Shown one piece after another: positions 15,891 to 22,951 of a stretch of DNA of 64,000 bases; position 1 is the first letter of the stretch, and each line of letters begins with the position of its first letter. The notes beneath the pieces are model-generated. The model saw only the letters and a program-made list of their open reading frames with translations, made no database searches and was not told the origin of the DNA. The stretch spans positions 413,382 to 477,381 of the forward strand of contig NZ_AMRK01000002.1 in NCBI RefSeq assembly GCF_000299875.1. Direction: 5' to 3'. The position numbers and the translations under genes are program-made. The stretch comes from Celeribacter baekdonensis B30 (GTDB taxonomy: Bacteria; Pseudomonadota; Alphaproteobacteria; Rhodobacterales; Rhodobacteraceae).

Positions 15891-17770
15891 ACGATGCGCT
15901 CCTGTTTGGTTTCGGGGAAAAGACAGCGAGTCTTGCGGCCCGCCCCCGTTGGCATGAGCGCTATCGCATCTGCGCGACAGGCGGGTTCGGCCTTGTCACA
16001 ACGCTCGGCAAAAGCACAGCCCACGGGCAATCTGTCCACAACAGGCGGCAGCCCCGGAATCGCGGCCAGTTTGCGTTGCCCGCCGCCCAAGGTCGGCACA
16101 CAATCGATCAGGCGGCTGGTGTAGGGGTGGTGCGGGTTGCGCAGAACCGCCTCGGTCGGACCTTCCTCAACGATCTGGCCTGCATACATCACGGCCACAC
16201 GGTCGCACAATTGGCCGACGACACCGAAATCATGGGTGATGAAAATGATCGCCAGACCACGCGCGCGCCGCAGGTCGCTGAGCACCGACAGGATTTGCGC
16301 CTGCACGGTGACATCAAGCGCAGTGGTTGGTTCATCCGCGATGATCACGTCGGGGTCATTGGCCAGCGCCATGGCAATCCCAACCCTTTGGCGCATTCCG
16401 CCAGACATTTCATAGGGATAGCTGTCGATCCGGCTCTCCGCATTGGGGATACGCACCGATTTGAGCAGATCAATCGCGCGGGTACGGGCCGCCTCTTTTG
16501 ACAGGGGGTCATGGGTCTGGATCGCTTCAATCAACTGATCGCCCACCCTATAAAGCGGATGCAATGTCGCCAAAGGGTCCTGAAAAATATAGGCCACGCG
16601 ACGCCCACGCAGAGCGCGCAACACCTCATAAGGTGCACCGATAAGATCCGTGCCGTCGAAATGCACCGCACCGCCAGTGATCACACCCGGAGGCGAGGCG
16701 ACAAGCCCCATCACGCTCAGGGCGGTCACCGATTTGCCCGACCCGCTTTCGCCGATGATGCCAAGGCATTCGCCCCGCTCAACATGCAGATCGACGCCAC
16801 CCACAGCTTTATACACGCGATCACGCACCCGAAACTCCGTGCGCAACCCGGCGATATCCAAAAGACTGTCGGTCTGCGCGACTGGCACAGGACCGTGACG
16901 ATCGACCGTGGTGGCAGGCATCGGGCGGCTCAGCGCGCCGGATTTCAACCGCGGATCAAGCGCATCGCGCACCCCGTCGCCCAACAGATTGATCCCCATC
17001 ACAATGACCAAAATCATCGCGCCGGGCACAATCGAGGTGTGTGGATGGGTGATCAGCGCCGAACGGGCCTCGCCCAGCATCGAGCCAAGATCGGCTTGCG
17101 GAGGCTGCGAGCCGAGACCAAGGAACGACAGCCCCGCCGTCTCCAAAATCATCCAGCCCACGGTCGTCGACATGGCGATGACGATGACCGGCAAGACATT
17201 GGGCAACACTTCGCTGAGGATGATTTCGCGGTTGCGCATCCCCGACAGGCGCGCCGCATCGACAAACTCCTTATGGGCGATGCCAACGGTGATGCCGCGA
17301 ATGTTACGGGCAAAAAACGGCACATTGACTGCGGCCACCGCGATCAGCGCATTCATCAGGCCCGGCCCAAGAGCGGCGACAATCGCCAGCGCCAGAAGAA
17401 TATAAGGAAACCCCATCAGCATATCGACACCGCGCATGATCACATTATCGGTGCGCCCGCCGTAATAGCCCGCGATGATGCCAATGGCCGAGCCGATGGT
17501 CGCGGCAATCATCGCCGCGGCCAATCCCATGGCAAGACTCAGGCGGGTGCCCCAGAGCAACCGGCTGAGAAGATCGCGACCCAAATGGTCTGTGCCCAAA
17601 ACCGCCCCGGCGCTGAACGGCGGTTGAAAGCGATTGGGCGTGTCGATCACATTCGGGTTGGCCAATGGCAAAAGCGGCGTGATCAGGGCCAAAAGCGCGA
17701 CACAGCCGATCACGATCAGCCCGACAAGCGCCAATCGGTTGCGCGCCAGCAATGTCACAAAGCCCCTCAT
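15887..17770 (-). CDS. Peptide-type ABC transporter: permease (DppC) fused to ATPase (DppD)
   Basis: 627 residues. Residues about 1-277 are a DppC-type permease: first helix about 12-33, then the family motif VLGTDHLGRDLLSRLLWG (58-75), and the EAA loop DAARLSGMRNREIILSEVLP (171-190). A linker of about 25 residues joins it to a full ATPase domain: Walker A GESGSGKSVT (340-349), signature EMSGGMRQRVGIAMAL, Walker B VIIADEPTTALD, and an oligo_HPY tail HPYTSRLIDCVPTLGG. The ATG at 17770 overlaps the first permease stop (ATGA); the open frame further upstream is antisense-like. The frame is continuous, so this is a true fusion rather than two genes. Confidence 0.9.
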   Translation of the reverse strand: MRGFVTLLARNRLALVGLIVIGCVALLALITPLLPLANPNVIDTPNRFQPPFSAGAVLGTDHLGRDLLSRLLWGTRLSLAMGLAAAMIAATIGSAIGIIAGYYGGRTDNVIMRGVDMLMGFPYILLALAIVAALGPGLMNALIAVAAVNVPFFARNIRGITVGIAHKEFVDAARLSGMRNREIILSEVLPNVLPVIVIAMSTTVGWMILETAGLSFLGLGSQPPQADLGSMLGEARSALITHPHTSIVPGAMILVIVMGINLLGDGVRDALDPRLKSGALSRPMPATTVDRHGPVPVAQTDSLLDIAGLRTEFRVRDRVYKAVGGVDLHVERGECLGIIGESGSGKSVTALSVMGLVASPPGVITGGAVHFDGTDLIGAPYEVLRALRGRRVAYIFQDPLATLHPLYRVGDQLIEAIQTHDPLSKEAARTRAIDLLKSVRIPNAESRIDSYPYEMSGGMRQRVGIAMALANDPDVIIADEPTTALDVTVQAQILSVLSDLRRARGLAIIFITHDFGVVGQLCDRVAVMYAGQIVEEGPTEAVLRNPHHPYTSRLIDCVPTLGGGQRKLAAIPGLPPVVDRLPVGCAFAERCDKAEPACRADAIALMPTGAGRKTRCLFPETKQERIV

Positions 17771-18714
17771 GTTTTGATCCTCGGGTCGAGCATGGCCTGC
17801 GCCACATCCACCATGATGTTGAACATCACATAACAGGCCGCGATGAACACCACCCCGCCCTGCACCAATAAAATATCCCGCTTCAGGATCGCATCGACCA
17901 ACATCCGGCCCACGCCGGGCCATTGGAACACCATCTCGATATAGACCGCGCCAGACAGCACAAACCCGGCCTGAATGCCCAAGACCGGAATGATCGACAC
18001 CATCGCGGCGCGCAACGCATGGCGCCAGATCACGCGCCGTTCGCGCACACCTTTGGCCCGCGCCGTGCGGATGAAATCCTGTCGCAGAACTTCCAGCATG
18101 GCCGAGCGCGCCAACCGCGCAATCACCCCGGTCGCCACCACCGCCAACGCGAGGGCAGGCATGAACAGGTGATTGAGCAACACCCACACCGTGCGATCGC
18201 CATAAATGGGCCACATGCCAGAGACCGGAAACCACCGCAATTGCACCGCAAAGATCAGGATCATCATCATACCGAGGAAAAACGACGGGATCGAAATGCC
18301 CAAAAGCACGACAAAGGTGATCGCCTTGTCGGCCCATCCATATTGACGCGCGGCGGACACCACGCCCGCCGCCACGCCCAGGAGCGAACACAACACAAAG
18401 GACGTGCCCGCAAGGATCAGCGTCGCCCCGAAACGGTCAAGCACCTCGTCCAACACCGGACGGTTGAGCGCAAAGCTGCGGCCGAAATCGCCTTGCACCA
18501 TATGGCCGAGCCAAATGAAATAACGCGGCACCAAGCCCTGATCCAAGCCAAGATCACGGTTCAGCTTTTCGACGTTTTCAGGCGTGGCATAAGAGCCAAG
18601 GATCGCCGTCGCCGGATCGCCGGGGATCATCGCCATGATCAAGAACACGATCACGCTGATGCCCAAAAGCACCGGGATCGCCGAGACGAGCCGTTTGAGA
18701 ATATATCCGGTCAT
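17767..18714 (-). CDS. Peptide-type ABC transporter permease (DppB type)
   Basis: 315 residues, six predicted membrane helices. The N-terminus MTGYILKRLVSAIPVLLGIS and GDPATAILG are typical of DppB/OppB permeases. The EAA loop reads DFIRTARAKGVRERRVIWRHAL, and the end of the protein is QAMLDPRIKT. It sits 54 bp after the binding-protein gene and overlaps the DppCD fusion by 4 bp. Together with that fusion it forms the membrane pore. Confidence 0.9.
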   Translation of the reverse strand: MTGYILKRLVSAIPVLLGISVIVFLIMAMIPGDPATAILGSYATPENVEKLNRDLGLDQGLVPRYFIWLGHMVQGDFGRSFALNRPVLDEVLDRFGATLILAGTSFVLCSLLGVAAGVVSAARQYGWADKAITFVVLLGISIPSFFLGMMMILIFAVQLRWFPVSGMWPIYGDRTVWVLLNHLFMPALALAVVATGVIARLARSAMLEVLRQDFIRTARAKGVRERRVIWRHALRAAMVSIIPVLGIQAGFVLSGAVYIEMVFQWPGVGRMLVDAILKRDILLVQGGVVFIAACYVMFNIMVDVAQAMLDPRIKT

Positions 18715-18767
18715 GTGATCGCCCCCTCAATGTGGCGCGACCCCGCAAGAGATCGCGCCGCCTACCC

Positions 18768-20342
18768 TCAATTTTTGGTCACATCATCCAAAAGCAGGAA
18801 GAACGAAGGCTGCAACGAAAAGCCCTCAACGCGATCAGAGGTCACGGCGTTTTGTTTCCAGTTGGCCACGAACACCCAAGGTGCATCGTCTTGCACGATC
18901 ACCTGCATCTCCTGATAGAGCCGCGCGCGTTCGTCCTGATCGGTCTCGACACGGGCCGCATCAAGCAAGGCGTCCACTTCGGGGTTGGAATAATAGCCGG
19001 AGTTGAAACCGCCCTTGTCTGGCCAGGCTTCGGTGCGCAACGCGAGGAAGGGCAGCGTGTCCGGGTCATTGGTCATCCACGCCATTTCCGCCATATCCGC
19101 CTTGCCTTCAAGCCCGGGGTTCACATTGCCCAAAAAGGTGTTCCACTCGTAGGTTTCGATTTTCACGTCGAGCCCCACGGCCTCCAGATCGGCCTGGATC
19201 GCGGTGCCCATGGCGACAGGGTCCAGCATGCCAGAACCGCCTTCGGTGACATAAAATGTCAGCTCCGCGCCTTCGGCCCCCGCCTCTTTGAGCAAGGCCC
19301 GCGCCCGCGCGGGGTCATAGGGATAGGGATCGAGATCGGTATTATACGCCCAGGCAAATGCGGGCGGCGTTGGACCCGCGGCGACCTCTGCCGTGCCTTC
19401 AAGCACGTCATTGACGATCGCCTCTTTGTTGATCGCATAGTTCGCCGCCTGACGCACGCGCTTGTCGGCAAAGGGGCCTTCTTTGGCATTGAGGATCAGG
19501 AACCAGACATGCGGCCCCGCCTGTTCATAGACGGTATAGGCGTCGCTTTGAAACTCGCTCAGTGCCACGGGCGGCACTTCGACCATAAGATCAATCCCGC
19601 CTGCCAGCATCTCGGCCGAGCGGGTGTTGGCATCGGTGATCGGGCGGAACACCACGGTTTCAAGCTTGGGTGCGCCGTCCCAGTATTCGGGGTTGGCCTG
19701 CACCACGACGGCCTCGTTGCTGCGCCATTCGCCAAAGGAAAACGCCCCCGTGCCCGACGGATGCCGGCCGAAATCGGCACCATATTCCATGACCGCAGCG
19801 GGCGAGACAATCAGGCCGGTCGGATAGGCGAGGTTGGACAAAAATGGGGCGTAGGGGGCGTTGAGCGTAAAGGCCACCGTCAGGGGATCAATCACATCGA
19901 CGCTCTCGACCGCCGAAAAGAAGAACGCCAGCGGGAACGGGCCGGTGTTGTGATAGGGGTGCGCCTCATCCAGCATTCGCTCAAAATTGAACTTCACGGC
20001 CTCTGCGTCAAAGGCGCTGCCATCATGGAACATCACGCCCTCCCGCAGGGTGAAGGTGTAGACCGTACCATCCTCGGAAATCGTCCAGTCGGTGGCCAAA
20101 GCGGGTTCAACCTCAAGCGTGCCGTCTTTGTAGCGCACCAGACCGTCATACATGTTCATCAGGATGCGGAAATCATTGACCGCCGTCACCGCCGCCGGGT
20201 CAAGCGCCTGCGGCTCCGCAATTTGACCGACGATCAGCACATTCTCGGGCGTTTGCGCCTGTGCGCCGCCCTGCGACAGCACCAGCGCCGTGGCCGCGGT
20301 CGCCGCAAGCAGGGCGCGGCGGGAAAGGGCTCGGAAAGTCAT
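18768..20342 (-). CDS. Family-5 ABC transporter substrate-binding protein
   Basis: 524 residues. SBP_bac_5 (DppA/OppA) protein. A signal peptide (about 1-29, ending GGAQAQ) precedes IAEPQALDPAAVTAVNDFRI, the family opening. Other typical motifs are YTFTLREGVMFHDGSAFDAEAVKFNFERM and ANYAINKEAIV. The start at 20342 has a GAGAGGAT ribosome site 5-10 bases upstream. It is the first gene of the transporter operon. Substrate may be a peptide, an amine or an opine-like compound; the DUF1028 gene opposite is a common neighbour of such transporters. Confidence 0.9.
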   Translation of the reverse strand: MTFRALSRRALLAATAATALVLSQGGAQAQTPENVLIVGQIAEPQALDPAAVTAVNDFRILMNMYDGLVRYKDGTLEVEPALATDWTISEDGTVYTFTLREGVMFHDGSAFDAEAVKFNFERMLDEAHPYHNTGPFPLAFFFSAVESVDVIDPLTVAFTLNAPYAPFLSNLAYPTGLIVSPAAVMEYGADFGRHPSGTGAFSFGEWRSNEAVVVQANPEYWDGAPKLETVVFRPITDANTRSAEMLAGGIDLMVEVPPVALSEFQSDAYTVYEQAGPHVWFLILNAKEGPFADKRVRQAANYAINKEAIVNDVLEGTAEVAAGPTPPAFAWAYNTDLDPYPYDPARARALLKEAGAEGAELTFYVTEGGSGMLDPVAMGTAIQADLEAVGLDVKIETYEWNTFLGNVNPGLEGKADMAEMAWMTNDPDTLPFLALRTEAWPDKGGFNSGYYSNPEVDALLDAARVETDQDERARLYQEMQVIVQDDAPWVFVANWKQNAVTSDRVEGFSLQPSFFLLLDDVTKN

Positions 20343-20370
20343 GGGATATCCTCTCTGTTGCATTCTATTT

Positions 20371-20412
20371 ATAATGATTAATTGCATTTGGACAAATTCT
20401 CATGATAAATTC
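20371..20412. promoter_or_regulatory. Divergent promoter with candidate GntR operator
   Basis: The 96-bp region between the binding-protein gene and the DUF1028 gene is AT-rich. ATAATGATTAAT (20371-20382) and TCATGATAAATTC (20400-20412) resemble ATCATGATAATTTTC at the GntR gene start. Shared core TCATGATAA suggests one FCD/GntR repressor controls both. Inference from motif sharing. Confidence 0.45.
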
Positions 20413-20438
20413 AAGGCAAATGTGTTAGAGGTCGCATC

Positions 20439-21128
20439 ATGACATTTTCCATTCTCACATATGACGAAAAAACAGGCGTTTACGCTGGGGCCGCCGCGAC
20501 AGGCAGCCTCTGCGTTGGCGGCTGGGTGTTGCGGGGTGACATCGAATCGGGGCTTTGCGCCTCTCAGGGCACCGCGCCCAGTACATTCTGGCGCGACGAT
20601 GCCATGCGCCAATTATATGCCGGAGCGGTCGCCACCGATGTGGTCGCATCGCTGACAGCGGCGGACACAGGCCGCGATCACCGTCAACTCTCTGTGCTGG
20701 ACCGCTCCGGCGGCACGGCGGGTTTCACCGGGGCTGAAAGCGTTGCCTTTGCCGATGTCATCGCCACCCCAAACCTGATTGTGGCCGGGAACATGATCCA
20801 ATCACGCGCTGTCTTAGAGGCCATGGCCGAGAGGTTCCGAAACAGCACCGGCGCGCCCGCCTCCCGGCTTTTGTCCGCCCTGCGCGCAGCCGAATCCACA
20901 GGCAGCGACATACGCGGATTGCAATCCGCCGCCCTCTTGATCCTCAACCCAAAGGCCCCGCCAATCGACCTTAGGATTGACCAAAGCGACACGCCGCTGG
21001 ACGATCTCGCGGCCCTTGCCAACAAGGTCAGCCAGCCGCCCTATGTGCATTGGTTGGGGGAAGTCCCGGTCACAACCGACCGCACGCGTGCGCCGGTCGG
21101 CCCCGTCGCGCCCGCGCCGATCACGTAG
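20439..21128 (+). CDS. DUF1028 family protein (Ntn-hydrolase-like)
   Basis: 229 residues, cytoplasmic. The N-terminal TFSILTYDEKTGVYAGAAAT and later FTGAESVAFADVIATPNLIVAGNMI follow the DUF1028 pattern. Family members have an Ntn-hydrolase-like fold and are often beside peptide or amino-acid ABC transporters; their reaction is not established. Here it is divergent from the transporter operon and convergent with the GntR gene. A hydrolase for the imported compound is a reasonable guess only. Confidence 0.82.
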   Translation: MTFSILTYDEKTGVYAGAAATGSLCVGGWVLRGDIESGLCASQGTAPSTFWRDDAMRQLYAGAVATDVVASLTAADTGRDHRQLSVLDRSGGTAGFTGAESVAFADVIATPNLIVAGNMIQSRAVLEAMAERFRNSTGAPASRLLSALRAAESTGSDIRGLQSAALLILNPKAPPIDLRIDQSDTPLDDLAALANKVSQPPYVHWLGEVPVTTDRTRAPVGPVAPAPIT

Positions 21129-21136
21129 AAAACAGC

Positions 21137-21164
21137 CCTGAAGCGTTTCGCAAAAGACTTCAGG
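21137..21164. terminator. Inverted repeat between convergent DUF1028 and GntR genes
   Basis: CCTGAAG (21137-21143) and CTTCAGG (21158-21164) form a 7-bp stem around 14 bases, overlapping the GntR stop codon. No T tract follows on either strand, so terminator function is doubtful. Confidence 0.3.
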
Positions 21165-21975
21165 ATGTTGGTGTTTCAGCCATAAACTCGCGGGTGATCC
21201 GCATTTCCTGGGCGTTCATCATCGTTTCAGCACCCTCCATATGCGACAGCATGATCGCACGCGCGCCCGGACCGTCGCCGCGCTCCAAGGCATCGACAAG
21301 CTCAATCTGGTGACGCCGCCCCCGCTCCCATAACTCCTTGTTGGGCGCGGCGTATAACCGTCGATAAACCGTCAAATCCGCCAAAATCCGCGCCATGAAA
21401 GCGATGACAAAGCCCAACAAGTCATTGTCCGAAGCCTCCGCAAGCCGCGCATGAAAGGCCAGCGAAGAGATGTGCTGTTGTTTTTCCTCTTCGGGCGAGC
21501 GCGCGGGCTCAGGGTACTGATGCGCCATTGCGCGCAATTCCGCCAACGTGCTGTCATCCAAATGGCCCGCAAGATTGGCCACCATTTCCGGCTCCAACAA
21601 TTTGCGGATTTGGTAGATGTCAGACAGGGACAAATCCTTAAAGTAAAAGTAATTGCCGAGCAAAGACATGGCGCGATCCTTGCTCACCTCGCCCACCGAA
21701 CTGCCCCCGCCGGGACCGGTCTTGGTGACGATCAACCCCTGCGCTTCCAGGATGCGCATCGCTTCGCGCACCGTGCCTTTTGACACTTTGAATTGCGCGA
21801 TCATTTCGGCCTCGTTGGGTAACTTGTCGCCTTTGCGCAAATCGCGTTCGACCACCCAGCGCTTGATCTGATCAGCGACCTGAACAGGACGCGACCGCTT
21901 AAGCGCGCGCGGTGCATCGGTGACTTTCGGATCGGTGACTTTCGGGCTGATCGGAGGGGCTGTATTTTTCATCAT
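21160..21975 (-). CDS. GntR-family (FadR/FCD subfamily) transcriptional regulator
   Basis: 271 residues. N-terminal winged helix (about 28-95) with the GntR motif DKLPNEAEMIAQFKVSKGTVREAMRILEAQGLI, shown here across residues about 55-88, then an all-helical FCD effector domain (about 110-250) with His and Asp metal-ligand positions such as FHARLAEASDN. The start overlaps a likely operator (ATCATGATAA). Located next to the DUF1028-transporter pair, it most likely represses them until the transported compound or a product binds the FCD domain. Confidence 0.88.
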   Translation of the reverse strand: MMKNTAPPISPKVTDPKVTDAPRALKRSRPVQVADQIKRWVVERDLRKGDKLPNEAEMIAQFKVSKGTVREAMRILEAQGLIVTKTGPGGGSSVGEVSKDRAMSLLGNYFYFKDLSLSDIYQIRKLLEPEMVANLAGHLDDSTLAELRAMAHQYPEPARSPEEEKQQHISSLAFHARLAEASDNDLLGFVIAFMARILADLTVYRRLYAAPNKELWERGRRHQIELVDALERGDGPGARAIMLSHMEGAETMMNAQEMRITREFMAETPTS

Positions 21976-22034
21976 GATAATTTTCTAACCGAGGCGGTAG
22001 GGCTTGGGTAGAGCCTAATTCATCATAATAAATC
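21971..22034 (-). promoter_or_regulatory. Candidate autoregulatory GntR operators
   Basis: ATCATGATAATTTTC (21971-21985, overlapping the start codons) and TTCATCATAATAAATC (22019-22034) share TCATsATAA with the site at 20400-20412 in the transporter promoter. This suggests autoregulation plus control of the divergent promoter. Confidence 0.4.
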
Positions 22035-22097
22035 TAAGCGCGCTCATGCGGGGGCCACTGGCCCAGCACCGACAGGGGCCTCGTTCAATTGCGCCTC

Positions 22098-22847
22098 TCA
22101 CTCAGCCGCGCCCGTGACGTCGCGCCCATGAACTTCGCGCCCATGACGTCGCGCCTTTGCGTCCCAATAGGTCTTGAGCAGATATTTCGTCGTCGGCGCG
22201 TTCATTTTTTTGCGGGCATTAGACAGGTGCATGTCGACAGTGACGGGTTTGATCCCAAGCTCCATTGCAATCACCTTGATCCGCAATCCCGCGCTGAGAA
22301 GATCAAGACATTGGGTCTCGCGCGGACTCAGAACAACGGTCGGGCCATCTGTGGCGAGCCGACCACTCAGCCCAAACAGCACAGGCTTGATCTGTGCGAG
22401 ATGCGCCCCCTTGATCGCCTCGACCTCATGCATCGACTGGCTGGAGCCAAGGTTCCAGCCTTCGGGTCTGCGCGTCGTGGGATAGCGTGTCGCCACAGAA
22501 AACCCGGCGTTGAACCCCGCATCGCCCGCCGCCGCGATCAGGTCTTTTTGCCGCCCGGTCAGATACGCGTATTGATTCATATGGGCTTTGCCGGTGTCAA
22601 CCGGAACAGGCGAGGTCAGGCAATACTGTAAGAAGGGATCGTCCTGCGCGTAGCCATTGTCCACATAAAAGCTCTGAAACCCGTCCGGCATCGTTGTGCG
22701 CACACTGGGCCCGTCTGCCACGCCGTTCTGGGCAATGTAGATAACGCGATCGAATCCCAGATGGTCAAGATAACGCCGAGCGGCGCCCCAACAGGCCTCG
22801 GGACACGCACCTGTGGCAAGCAGATGGTAGATATCTTCGACATGCAT
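22098..22847 (-). CDS. LuxR-family regulator with autoinducer-binding domain (solo)
   Basis: 249 residues. The N-terminal part (about 20-160) matches the autoinducer-binding domain. Counting from the conserved DP pair (D70-P71 in TraR/LuxR numbering, in YAQDDPFLQY), Tyr61 is kept but the usual Trp57 is Phe and Trp85 is replaced. The C-terminal HTH (about 175-235) has LSPRETQCLDLLSAGLRIKVIAMELG and VTVDMHLSNARKKM. No luxI gene is in the window. A C-terminal tail carries HGREVHGRDV, encoded by near-repeats of about 14 bp. It is divergent from the VWA gene, so it may regulate it; this is inference. Confidence 0.88.
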   Translation of the reverse strand: MHVEDIYHLLATGACPEACWGAARRYLDHLGFDRVIYIAQNGVADGPSVRTTMPDGFQSFYVDNGYAQDDPFLQYCLTSPVPVDTGKAHMNQYAYLTGRQKDLIAAAGDAGFNAGFSVATRYPTTRRPEGWNLGSSQSMHEVEAIKGAHLAQIKPVLFGLSGRLATDGPTVVLSPRETQCLDLLSAGLRIKVIAMELGIKPVTVDMHLSNARKKMNAPTTKYLLKTYWDAKARRHGREVHGRDVTGAAE

Positions 22848-22951
22848 CGCGAGACCTATGGAAAACCATACATTGAAATAAAGCGGCGGAGCGGCTCTGT
22901 TTCAAGGACATTTTGGTGTCACAAGTCACGAATCGTTCAAAGGACTTTAAA

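Noticed and set aside
17771..18391. N-terminal extension of the DppC-DppD fusion
   Set aside because: It overlaps the DppB gene entirely, looks antisense-like, and the ATG at 17770 has family-typical sequence and a 4-bp overlap.
18732..20381. 549-codon open frame antisense to the binding-protein gene
   Set aside because: Composition is shadow-like and the minus-strand gene has a signal peptide, ribosome site and family motifs.
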